Source of the DNA: Acanthochromis polyacanthus
Taxonomy: Eukaryota; Chordata; Actinopteri; Pomacentridae
Assembly: GCF_021347895.1 (NCBI RefSeq)
Contig: NC_067131.1
Coordinates: 4,430,653-4,494,652, forward strand
Length of the DNA: 64,000 bases
Direction: 5' to 3'
Shown here: positions 54,315 to 64,000 of the stretch, one piece after another
Position numbering within the stretch: the stretch's first letter is position 1
Layout: each line of letters starts with the position of its first letter
The notes under the pieces: model-generated
What the model saw: only the letters and a program-made list of their open reading frames with translations
Database searches by the model: none
What the model was told of the DNA's origin: nothing
Made by a program: the position numbers and the translations under genes

Positions 54315-56189
54315 ACATGGTGGATTTGGTGTTTGGAGCGAGTATTTACAGCAACAGGAGGGCGTACGTCAAAGGGAATAAAATAAACTACGTTGTGCGT
54401 TCACGGTAATGAAGGAAAATACCATCCATTGCTATAGTGAAGCTCGGTGATGTGATTTTAATAGTTTCTGGAAAACAGAGGAGCTCTGTGGTGCAGAGGA
54501 ATCAAATGGATCTGCACAGTACTCTGTCGGATCATTGTTGGGATATTTGTGCAGAAAACCTTAAATGTGAACGAGATGTGAATGGATGAAGAAGCACGAG
54601 ACAAGTTTTTGTTCTTCAAATATATAATCTTAGTTCAGTCATACAGATATATACATTGTATAATAAATAATATTTATAAAAACATAACATTTACGATTAT
54701 AAAATAAAAAGGGAATTATTCACTTTAAAACATTTTGTACAAAACTTTGGATATAGCGGGGGGGAAGAAGTGGAAAGAAGGGAGTAGGTGGGACACAGAA
54801 AGGTAGGCCCAGGTAGGGAGGGCTGAGGAGAAGATGACGCAAATGCTACGCTATGTCACAAAGAGAGGACAGCCTGTACACTACCGGGTAACTCGTGTTT
54901 TTGTTGTTGAATATAATTAATAGGAAGCAGGTGGGACTGTCAGAACATGTCGTGTGGAAACCTCTCGCGGTTTGTTCCAGCATTGAAGTGAAGAGCCAGC
55001 TTAGCCGTCCATCCATCCATCCATTTTTCCATTCTCTTGTTTGTCACTGGCAGCCATCGTGCACACACACAAATACCCACATCTTGCACGCATGCATCAT
55101 CCAGCTCCTGATGAAGTTTCCCAAAAATGTTCTCAGAATCGCACCAACTTGAAGTCCCCTCTGTCCTGAACCCGATCCCTCTTGTTAGAAATTACATCTA
55201 GACCTCAGAAATATGCCGATTTGTTTTGTTCTTCCAAAGTCGACCAAAACCAAAAGCAGCGAGTCGGGAGTGTCATGGAGTGCGCTGACAAGAATACAAG
55301 TTCATAAATCAACCACAACTGTCTAACTCGGGGAAAACACTGAGGAAGGAAGGAAGGAAGGATGGATGTGACAGCCAATCAGATCCCGCTCTGCCCTCTG
55401 GTCTCCACATGTCGTCACATGTCCCCCTTTTTCTTACTTTTTTTTCCTTCTTACAGTAATAAAAGTCTAAGACGGACCCGATGAACGCACGGAGAGTTAG
55501 AAAAGAAGACCAGAATTAATAGTAAACATGCTAAAGCTGGAGTTTGATGCATAAATTCATAAACAGCCGTAGGTGAGCTGCTGCTGTGATTTGAGCGCTA
55601 ATCTCTCTCCGGTTCCTTTTAAGTTTTGAGTGGTGTGTTGCGTCACACTTGTGTAAATCTTGAGCAATTTTACAGGTGCCCGAACGCAGTAACAAAGCCG
55701 TCATTCATGAGAAGTGCTAGCTTGCAAACCGACAAGAATTTGCTCGCATAAACAACAAATTTTTACCACCTGGAGTTATGTGTAACTGAATAGTGCATAC
55801 ATATACATGTGTAGGGTTGTTAGTTAGTGGAATGAGCATGTCCCCTCCTGCATACCTCCAGTCCCAGCCCAATGGTAATATTTCAGAAATGCGGGGCTAT
55901 AAAATCAGACGGTAGCATATATCTTCCAGGCTTCCCGGTTGACTGGTGCAGTAGAGTCAGTCAGTGAGGAGGAGCAACACTGAGGATGTGATCAGCTCAG
56001 TAGTTTGCAGAAGACAGGACTTCCAATGCCTGCCTGCTGCTTTCAGTTCAGTTCAGTAGTTACATAGTGATGGTTTCCTGGGGCTGCCGATGTGTTCAGT
56101 ATCACTTAAGACTAAGTGAAGGTGAAGAGGTTGGTTTAGTTTTAAAAAATAAACAACAACAAAAGGTAAACCAGCCAGACTGGCCGGAG

Positions 56190-56698
56190 AAGTGAGGTGT
56201 TAGTTAGAAGATGCTTTTTATTCAAAAGCAAAGAGAGTCTCTTTTTTTTGTTTGTTTGTTTTGTTCTTTTTCTTTTTTTTACTGCATTAATCTCACAGGT
56301 AAAAAGTGTTACTGTACATGCCACAAACATTGTGCTGGCATGGAGGGGGGAAATAAATAAAGACAAAAGGGGGAAGGGGTTCTCACCGGGGGGGTAAGTG
56401 GCACAACTTCTTCCCGTAAGAGTGGACCGGACTACCAGTCGGGTCAACACAGGACACATTCTGGTCAGAGATTATGGAAATCGGCGTAGTGGTTTGGATT
56501 CTAGTGCAGGGTGTGTACGAAAAAATGTATAGAAGTATCCATTTCTGATGTTCCATTACCCATTAGGGCCCGAGAGTGTGCGGATGAATATATTTCAGAG
56601 TGTGTGCAAGTCATGTGTCAGGGGAAGCAGGGAAGTCGTGCAGGAGGTGGGGAATCGAAGGTCCAGCAGTCAGTTTGTCTAGAAGCTCAGACCTCGTC
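56190..56698 (-). other. wnt3: probable wnt3 3'UTR
   Basis: Follows the wnt3 stop codon on the minus strand. AATAAA (minus strand, 56217-56222) is followed by a TTTTGTTGTTG-type GU-rich stretch at about 56145-56165, consistent with a cleavage site near 56195. No coding sequence. Inferred from signals only; a longer UTR is possible. Confidence 0.45.
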
Positions 56699-57178
56699 TC
56701 ACTTGCATGTGTGCACGTCGTAGACGCGAACACACTCCTGACAGCTGACGTAGCAGCACCAGTGGAAGATGCAGTGGCATTTCTCTTTGCGTTTCTCAGT
56801 TCGGGTGTTGTGGCCTCGGCCGCAGCACAGCAGGTCGCAGCCCTCGATGCCGTGTGACGAAACGTTGCAGACCCGGTCGCGCGTCCCGAACGAGCCCGTC
56901 TCCGGGTTCGGCTCGCAGAAGTTGGGCGAGCCCTCGTAGTAGACCAGGTCGCGCTCGGTCGGGTGCTTGAAGAAGGCGTACTTGACTCGCAGGGTCTCCA
57001 CCCAGCCTCGAGACTCGCGGTGCTTCTCCACCACCATCTCTGAGGCGCTGTCGTACTTGTCCTTTAGGTAGTCGCCCAGCATCCGGAAATCTGGCTGCGC
57101 CCACCAACACGTCTTCACCTCGCAGCTTCCAGAGAGGCCGTGGCATTTACAGCGCAGGTGCATGTGGTCAAGGATGGT
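56699..57178 (-). CDS. wnt3: wnt3 last exon
   Basis: [20 protein letters not shown]...[11 protein letters not shown] at 56701-56699. Acceptor TTTCTCAG on the minus strand just upstream (57186-57179). Contains the lipidated-Ser thumb loop and the C-terminal Cys knot that contacts Frizzled. GC-rich third positions, unlike the introns. Confidence 0.97.
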   Translation of the reverse strand, partial: TILDHMHLRCKCHGLSGSCEVKTCWWAQPDFRMLGDYLKDKYDSASEMVVEKHRESRGWVETLRVKYAFFKHPTERDLVYYEGSPNFCEPNPETGSFGTRDRVCNVSSHGIEGCDLLCCGRGHNTRTEKRKEKCHCIFHWCCYVSCQECVRVYDVHTCK

Positions 57179-60100
57179 CTGAGAAACACAGAAAACATTT
57201 GTTAGTATGGATGTCCCCGACTGGATCCTAAGATCAGAGCTGATCACAGGATTTTAAAATCACTTTGACACCAATTTATACCCAATACTTAATACCTGTT
57301 GTCACTTGAAAACATAAAAACTTCCACAAAAGTAACTGTCAGATGTTGTGTACTTTATCTCAGCTTAATGAAACACTTGTTTGCTTAGCCTCATAGAAGT
57401 CTCTGTCATGGTGCTCCTTTGTTGATTAAGGGCGTTTTGAAATCGTCAGTACTGGCACCAACTTTACTGTCCAAAACCTTTGTTTACACCTGTTGTTACT
57501 TAAAAATGGGAAAGAAAAGCCACAAAAATGATCATTTGATGTTCTACTGCGATATCAGATCGCTACTTTATCCCAGCCGTATTAAATAATCATTTTTCTA
57601 GTCCAAGCAGGCCTCATCGAAGTCTTATATCACGGTGCTTTTTTATTTGTCACAGGAATTTTGAAACCATCAGTATTGGAACAAACTTTGTTCTCAATCT
57701 TTATTTGCACCTCTTGCTAATCAAACATGTGAAATAAAAGCTGTAAAAACAACAATTTGATGGTACACTGCAATACACAATCACTACCTCACTTTACCAG
57801 TCCCAAGAGTTTTGACATACTTTATTGTCCCAAATCTTTGTTTCCAGTTATTTTTCCTTGTAAATATGAAAAGAAAACTGAAATTTGATGTCCTCTTGAC
57901 ATAAAGGGTCACTGTCCTGTTTTATCCCCCATTTAAATTAACACTTGTTTGCTTGTAGATGTCACTAAACCTCATGAAAGTCTCTGTCACTGTGCAGGTT
58001 TACTAGCTAAACTACGAAAATGCCCCCTGATGCCACCATGGAAATGCCTGCCTTCTCTGGTCAATATTAAACTGTAAGAGTACGCCCACTTGAAGCTCGT
58101 ATTATTTGGGGAAAATTTTACAGAGAATCAACAGTTGCTAAATATCAAATGACTTGGATTAGATCTGAAGCAAAAAATAAATTAAAAAATCCCAACTTAT
58201 TAGAAATACTTGGTAGAGTATTTTTGTCGTAGCTCCAAATACAATCTCATGTCAACCAGAATGAATCAGCTTGGCAGCCAGCATGTTTAATGGTCATAAT
58301 CCAAATTTCCTGATACTTTAGGGCGATACGTCACTAAAGATTTATCTTTGTGTGAAAGTCACTGTCTGTTTCCTATAAAAGGAAATCAACTTCATATGCT
58401 TGGATTTAGAACAGATTTCGTAAGCAATCCAGACTCATGACATAAATTGAAAATGTCTGCAGAAACTTCTTAAATGTACAGATCACCAAATGATGTATTC
58501 CGATGGCAAAATATGATTTATAGGGAATTTTCATTCAATCAGCAGGTTACTTCTGGGTGGAAATTACTTTTTTTTTTTTTAAAAAAACGTAGTTTCACCA
58601 TTGGTAATGATTGGCTTTAACTATGTCTATGTTGTTTGTTTTTAAAATTTTTACTAAAAATACCATGTCCAAAATGATTCATACCATAACACCATCGTAA
58701 TCAAACGGTTCTTATGATCACTAACAGTCTTTCTGCATGTCTCTGTTGGGACTTCATTGCTCTTTGTGATGATCTCTTAAGGTTTTGAGGTTGAAGAACG
58801 ACTACATAAACCTGTTCCCAGTTTATCTTGTACTAAAACACAACATTGTAGACACAACCAGGAATTTTATAAAAAATGGAAGTTTATCAAAGGTTTTCAA
58901 CAATTTAAAGGGGTATGAATTATTTATAAAATCAAAATCATAAAAATGTAGAATTACTGAACTCTAGCACAATGTATTTTTGCTTGTTTGTCATTTTAAT
59001 GAAGAAAAAAAACTATTAGTCAAATGAAAATTCGCTATAAATTCAAATTTGACATGGCTATGAATAATGTTTGGCATAGCTTTACAAATAACTCTGTACG
59101 AACTAAGATTTCCTTCTGCTTTTATACAATACTCCACCGAAAGTTGATCTTTTAGTATAACAATAAATCGTTAAAACCATAGAGTCTTCAGTATATTGTC
59201 ACATCAAGTATGTTCATCTCCGTAACAGAAAGTAGTAATCTAGATATTTTTGGTAAGGTTTTAATCCCTAATATGTGACTATGCCAGGTAAAATCACAAT
59301 AGAAGTAACACTAAAGGGTCTTAAACCCAATATTTCAGCTTGTAAGGTTGATTTTGTAACACCAATCGTAATCTTATTTTACTGGAAACCACTTTAGCGC
59401 AACGTCTGACTTGACTTGACTTGACTCACTGATTGCTTCTTATAAAAGGAAATTGCTGCATCCGCTTGGATTTAGAAGATTCAAGTGGCAATCCAGAGTG
59501 ACGACATGAAGTAAAAATGTCTGTAGAAACCCCTTAAACTCTGAGATCACTCCTACACATATCCAAACCATTTTCACGTCGCCAGTAAATCCTTAAATCC
59601 GCTTCTTTGGATGGAACTCTGGCCTTCAAAAGGTAGATTTCAGGCGGCGTGTCCCTTTAAAGTGTAAATGTGCTGGTCTGACATTGATACCTGACTCAGC
59701 CTCGACCAAACAAGAATGTGGCGGAATTTTACGGTCAGAAATTTACAGTACTGCAGTCTAACGAAACCGCTAAAGACTCTCAGAGCGGGCCAAGAACAAC
59801 AATGGCTGCAGTTTACTGAAGTGTCACGCAGCTGTGGAGGCTCTCGCTGCTAATTCCCCTCTGAGTGTGCCGCCGCGGGGCATATTTTCAGCTTTGTGTT
59901 TTGATTTTGTTGTGCTTTAATTCAACAGCTATATTTAGCTGCCGAATTCCCCCCAGCTGGGGCGGAAGGCAGGTGGCACCTCTGTGTGAGGACCGGTGAC
60001 ATCACCCTGTTAGCTTGTCATGCTAACATCAAGCCTCGCGCCCTTGGGGCTAAATAATGGAGCGTGAGAGGGCCAGGTGGGGAGAGCCAGCGTTCACTTG

Positions 60101-61920
60101 GCTGCCGTGGTCGCTCCTGTGTGCTCAGATCAAAGGCCTGCCTTGTTGCCCCCCGCATTTGCCCCTCAGCGAGCAGCCGAGAGCCCGTTTTCTCCCGGCA
60201 GTGACAGCAGCCGGTGATGTTTTAAGTCTGAGCTGATTTCCTTCTGTTTTCCCCCTCAGCTCACTCAGGTTATTTGACTGTCGGGGGATTTTTTTTTCTT
60301 CTTCTTCTTTCTTCATTGGGATGCAAGGCATGAAAGGCGAGGTGTGTGTGTTGAGGAGAAGAGTAGTTGAGTAATTAACCAGTCATTCAAAGTCAAGCGC
60401 CCGTTTTCAGGTGGAAACTCAGAAATGTGTGGACAAGTCGGATACCAAATCCCTGCCCGTCACACGAACAATTAGTAATCCCCCAAAAATAGTGTTTCCT
60501 CATCAGTCCGCTGCTTTTGTAAGACAGTCAGGTTATTGTTTCCCTTTTTGCTTTAGAAACTCTTCTAAAAATAAATTTTTCACCTTGTGAACAAGCAGGT
60601 GTTTTTTATTTGCTGGAAATCACATCATGAGTGACATAAACCGTCAACGCCATGGATGAGTATTTCCACCTTCAAAAGCACCGATTCTTACTTCCAGTTT
60701 CCAGAACATGTATGTCTAAATTACTTTAATACTGCAACTCATCATTATGTCCAGTAGTTTTACAGTGTTTGACCAGAGTTATAGGTGAGCTGGTGTGCTT
60801 GAGCCGGGTGGAGAGACATTCATTGATGGAATAGATTAGTTATTTGTGGGGGAAGCAATGATTCTCAAAGTCATTTTAGGTCAGGAAAAGATTATTTACA
60901 TGTTTATGTCTTCAGAATTTATTGACCTATAAGTTCTGCAAGTGACCAAAATGGTAAATCTTTATTCGGTTTTTGTTATCTGTGGCTTTTTACAAATTAA
61001 ATTAATGCATATTTTTTATTCTTTCTTTAGAGCTTTGACTGTTCTTGATGACAAGACCTTTCCGGCTTAAAAACGTTTTATATTGCAGTGAAAAATTAGG
61101 CGACAGTAAAAATGTAACAGGAGCAAATAAAAACTCACACATATATAAACCTTCTTGAACTTCAGAGGATTTATCAATATGTGTACATTCTGGCCATAAA
61201 TATTTCGACTCCTCTGTCTACCTCTGTGTTTTGTAGCGTACAAAGCCCAACAGTTCCAGTGAATAAACAGCTGAATTCTGCAGTATATTTCAGGTTGAAA
61301 ATGTGCAAAAACTGTGAGCAAGACCAGCCAGAGCAGCGCACAAAAGGAAGAAGCAAATAACCTGGGGGTTTGAGGCAAAGAAACGATGGGAAACCAAAAG
61401 CAGCACGGGCTAAATGTGAGAAACATGGAGGAAAAGTAGCGAACTGATTGTGTTTCTATTCTTATTGTATGTTTTGAAGACTGTCCAATGATGGCGCTCC
61501 TATGACTGAACAAGAGATGGGTTTGGGTCAATGGATGTGGTGCTGGAAGTTTATATGTTATAATGTTCAGGGTCCAAATACTTTTGGCAAGCACATTAAA
61601 CGAGATATGAAAACAGAAAAATACCTGCAGTTTCCGGTTAGTAAACATTCTTACCGTGCGTCCCGCCTCATTGTTGTGCCGATTCATCGCCGATCGAGCG
61701 TCCGGTCGGTTCTCTCTGGCGTCTGCAAACTCCCTGGACACCAGCACCCCGAACTCTGCATCCTCACTGCAGCCGCCCCACTTCCAGCCTTCGCCCGGAG
61801 GCCCCTTGTGGTGGGAGTCGCAGCCGCACATCGTGGACGTTCCTTCAGCGCAGGACCGAGTCACCGCGAACGCGACGCCTGCCGAAGCTATGGCGTGGAC
61901 GAAGGCCGACTCCCTGGTCG
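56699..61920 (-). CDS. wnt3: Wnt3 secreted signalling ligand, 3' part (last two coding exons)
   Basis: Lipid-modified secreted ligand of Frizzled/LRP6 receptors in canonical Wnt signalling. Exons on the minus strand: 61920-61655 (88 codons, beginning two bases into a codon) and 57178-56699 (159 codons plus TGA). The joined 247 residues cover the C-terminal ~70% of a ~355-aa Wnt3. Visible hallmarks: [10 protein letters not shown] with the Ser that is palmitoleoylated in Wnts, CWWAQPDF, glycosylation sequon NVSS, and the Cys-rich end [16 protein letters not shown]...HTCK. Sequence fits Wnt3/Wnt3a; tail-to-tail linkage with nsf, as in human, identifies wnt3. The signal peptide and first exons lie beyond 64000. 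Confidence 0.95.
57270..58000. repeat. degenerate tandem repeat, ~140-220 bp unit, about 4 copies
   Basis: ACCTGTTGT.ACTT (57292, 57487), ACCTCTTGCTAATC (57709) and a weaker AGTTATTTTTCCTTG (57846) each precede A-rich text, a GATGTTCT.CTGCGATA-type word and CCTCATAGAAGTCT/CCTCATCGAAGTCT/CCTCATGAAAGTCT. Copies are strongly diverged. Confidence 0.55.
59780..60330. promoter_or_regulatory. candidate conserved non-coding block in wnt3 intron
   Basis: GC-richer, non-repetitive sequence with CAGCTG and CAGGTG E-boxes and AACAATGG/AACAAAC-type Sox-like words, standing out from AT-rich flanks. Complexity is the only basis; no conservation test was possible. Confidence 0.25.
61184..61598. mobile_element. 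mariner/Tc1-type MITE, ~415 bp
   Basis: TA at both ends. Left end TACATTCTGGCCATAAATAT continues TTCGACTCC and pairs with the right end (minus strand TAATGTGCTTGCCAAAAGTA continuing TTTGGACCC). No transposase. Confidence 0.6.
61655..61920 (-). CDS. wnt3: wnt3 penultimate exon
   Basis: Completes an Ala codon, then [20 protein letters not shown]...NNEAGRT. Acceptor CTTTCAG (61927-61921 on the minus strand) and donor GTAAGA after ACG at 61654. Conserved [20 protein letters not shown] and WKWGGCSED Wnt signatures. The frame stays open past the donor for about 195 codons. Confidence 0.97.
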
Positions 61921-64000
61921 CTGAAAGATAGACAAGAGACTGTCAATTAGCGTTTCAGCAGTATGGGTGTTTTTGATGGAATGATACCAATGCTGATTAT
62001 TGGTAACCAAGAAAGGCCAGTAACAAATATCTGGAGCAGGCATACATCGATCAGACACAACATTATGACCACTGACAGTTGAAGTGAATATCATCGATGA
62101 TCTTGTTACGATGCAACGTTCTGCGGGGAAACCTTGAGTCCCAACATTCATGTGGATGTTTGACATGTACCATCCACCTGATCACTGCAGGTCAAGCAAC
62201 TCCGCAACCAACCGACACTGCATGGCAAAACCGTCCTTGTAGCCAGTTTCCACCCTCAGGAGGACAATGCACCCCGACACATCATGAAAACTGCTCAGGA
62301 TTGGACCGGGGAACAGTCGAGTTAAGGTGTTAAGGTTTTACACTCTCCAGATTAAATCTTATTGAGCATCTGTGGGATGTACCAGGATAAACCTCATCTA
62401 GGTAGATCCCACCCTGCAACCCACAGGACCAACAGAATTTGCTGCCACCATCCCGCTGCCACAGGACATCCCCAGAGGTCCTGAGTCCATGCCCCTGAGT
62501 CCGAGCAGGCAAACATCATGACCACCTGCCTAATATTGTGTTGATCCTCCTGATGTGGTCAAAAATACTCTGAACCATTGGGCCTGGAGCAGAGGACCTC
62601 TCAGGGTGTCCTATGGGGTCTGGACCAGGACGTTGGCAATGGATCCTTTGGATACTCTGGGTTGTGCAGTGGGTTCTCTGGGAATCAAACTTGTGCCACT
62701 GCATCCTGTTGACACTTGATCATAATGAGGTCTAGGAAGTCTGGAGGTCAAATCAACATTTTGGGTGATTGTCATGTTCCTCAAGATGTTCCTGATTGTT
62801 TGAGGTTTTTGCGATGTGGTGGGGTGCATTGGACCAGTGACATTTAGGATTGGGAATGTTATTTGAGTGACTAAGTCTCATCAACATGGCTGCCAAAATT
62901 CAATGTTTTCCAGCAGAACACCACATAGAACCAATATGATCGATGTTTTTCACTTCACCTGTCAGTGGTTTTAATGTTGCGGCTGATTGGTGTATGTTAA
63001 ATATCATTTTTTATGAGCAGGTGAACCTGTTATTCATAACTAGTCTTCTTCATTAATAAGGGTGACTATAACTGAATATGTAAAACAGAAATAGGAGTGA
63101 TTAAATTAGGACGTTTCCCTCTTGTTTATATGAGATCGACTGAGATTGATTCTTCTGTTTTCTTAATCTTTCATTGTTTAAGTGTTTTTATTGTCCTCTA
63201 AGGTCCAAATCTTAAAGCTTTAGTAGTTTTTGTTTTCCAGACTCTGCTTCAGGTTACTGTAGTTACCTATTAAGTTAGTAGATAGCTGTTAGCATAGCAT
63301 TAGCTGCAGTGAGAGAAGCTAGTTTCCTGGTTTGTGTTTCTTGTTCAGTTTTTGCTGCTTGAGAGACGACAGACAGACAGAGGAGGCTGCATCAGGTCTG
63401 AAGTAGCATATTTATTTTACCAATAAAATACAGATAATTAAAATCAGAAAGAAGCCAAATATCGGCCTCGATAATCGGTCTTTCCCTGGTGTCAGTCTAA
63501 TGGATGAGGTGATCTTCGCTGCTGCCAACATCCAGACAGACGTCTTGAAAGTTATCCCTCCAGGCGATGAGCTTTTAACACAACATTTCATCTTTCAGAG
63601 GGCGTATTTATTGAAAAACGAGTAGAAAACCGGTCCCCTCTTTTGCGAAGAGGTTTACAGTCAATGAGCATCAGTGATGAGGAAGCAGACGGAGGAACAG
63701 CAGAGTCTCCTGCAGTGACATCAGCCCATTGTGGCCCGACACTCAGTGGGATCTCACTGACCTCCTGTCATCCCTGAGGTGCGCTGCTTTGCATCTGGAT
63801 AGTGTTTCAGGAATGTTGTCGCCCCCCTACATACCCCTCTGGCCCTCTGGTGAAACCTAGCAGTGTGTCGGCCCTGTTCCTACGCTGAGGGATGGAGTTA
63901 CGCCTCCTTTGAAGGCAACAGCTTATTATGTAACCAGACACCATTGTTTCACAATCACAGCACACTTACTGTGGCTCGGCCTCCAACAGCACCGCTACAG
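61921..64000 (-). other. wnt3: wnt3 upstream intron, partial
   Basis: 2.1 kb, no further wnt3 exon recognised. Contains the mariner-like relic at 62045-62992. 63000-64000 is AT-rich, then moderate-GC sequence with no feature I can name. Confidence 0.7.
62045..62992 (+). mobile_element. Tc1/mariner relic with DDE transposase remnants, 948 bp
   Basis: TA at 62043-62044 and 62993-62994. TIRs of about 57 bases contain CAACATTATGACCACTGACA at the left and the matching complement at the right (CTGTCAGTGGTTTTAATGTTG). Inside, the plus strand carries EDNAPRH-like (about 62250-62285) and SRLNLIEHLWDV (62347-62382), the second and third catalytic blocks of Tc1/mariner transposases, but frames are broken. 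Confidence 0.8.

Larger units (their letters stand above)
49231..56189. other. intergenic region nsf-wnt3
   Basis: 7 kb between convergent genes. Contains the foldback element 49657-51019, a TATA-like site and micro-frame (51959-52063), and a second copy of the AACCACGCC element (54047-54314). 51060-51930, 52400-54040 and 54320-56189 show only AT-rich sequence and short simple repeats. No gene recognised. Confidence 0.7.
57179..61654 (-). other. wnt3: wnt3 intron before the last exon
   Basis: 4.5 kb. Holds a degenerate ~200-bp tandem repeat (57270-58000), a GC-richer unique block (59780-60330), a mariner-type MITE (61184-61598) only 57 bases from the exon donor, and AT-rich sequence with nothing recognised (58050-59770, 60340-61180). 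Confidence 0.75.

Noticed and set aside
55890..55905. CTATAAAAT as a TATA box for a plus-strand gene near wnt3
   Set aside because: No start codon with a plausible frame follows; it lies in AT-rich sequence where such words are expected.
63962..64000. Minus-strand CCACA|GTAAGTG at the window end as a possible wnt3 exon donor
   Set aside because: The preceding bases do not encode the conserved Wnt3 segment before TREAAF, and the phase does not fit the next exon.

Overview
The window is vertebrate nuclear DNA, almost certainly from a ray-finned (teleost) fish. Genes are split into many short exons with GT-AG introns, introns are AT-rich, and the interspersed repeats (Tc1/mariner, hAT and piggyBac MITEs, 5'-truncated LINEs, tRNA-type SINE pieces) are of kinds common in teleosts. 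No prokaryotic, viral or CRISPR features were found.

Three genes account for all convincing coding sequence. (1) psmd11, plus strand, 320-9918 coding: 26S proteasome lid subunit Rpn6. Exon 1 lies left of the window and 11 coding exons are present, followed by a probable spliced 3'UTR exon at 11741-12764. (2) nsf, plus strand, 14618-48265: the SNARE-disassembling AAA+ ATPase. It is complete in 21 coding exons whose phases join to exactly 747 codons (746 aa). The last exon encodes an unusual C-terminus. (3) wnt3, minus strand, 56699-61920: the last two coding exons; earlier exons lie right of the window. nsf and wnt3 converge tail to tail, as NSF and WNT3 neighbour each other in human. The three genes share no pathway: one is in protein degradation, one in membrane fusion and one is a developmental ligand, so their closeness is a matter of chromosome history.

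Layout: 1-12764 psmd11, with piggyBac, Tc1, hAT and Tigger-like elements in introns and tandem repeats in a 3'UTR intron. 12765-14617 intergenic, with an nsf promoter candidate carrying two CRE-like sites. 14618-49224 nsf, whose introns hold a pair of (CCGT)n-bearing elements, several copies of two unnamed repeat families, truncated LINEs, a TIR element carrying a RecQ-helicase-like fragment, degenerate copies of the end of exon 13, a 3-copy ~330-bp tandem repeat and a 25-unit minisatellite grown from a Tc1 transposase fragment. 49225-56190 intergenic, dominated by a 1.36-kb foldback element with long inverted arms and a 9-bp target duplication (Mutator-like), itself invaded by a second repeat. 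56190-64000 wnt3 with mariner-type elements in its introns.

Exon coordinates were derived by reading splice signals and checking phase and protein continuity against remembered vertebrate orthologues. No alignment or database search was run. Transposon family names rest on target duplications, terminal inverted repeats and recognisable transposase motifs, and should be treated as provisional.
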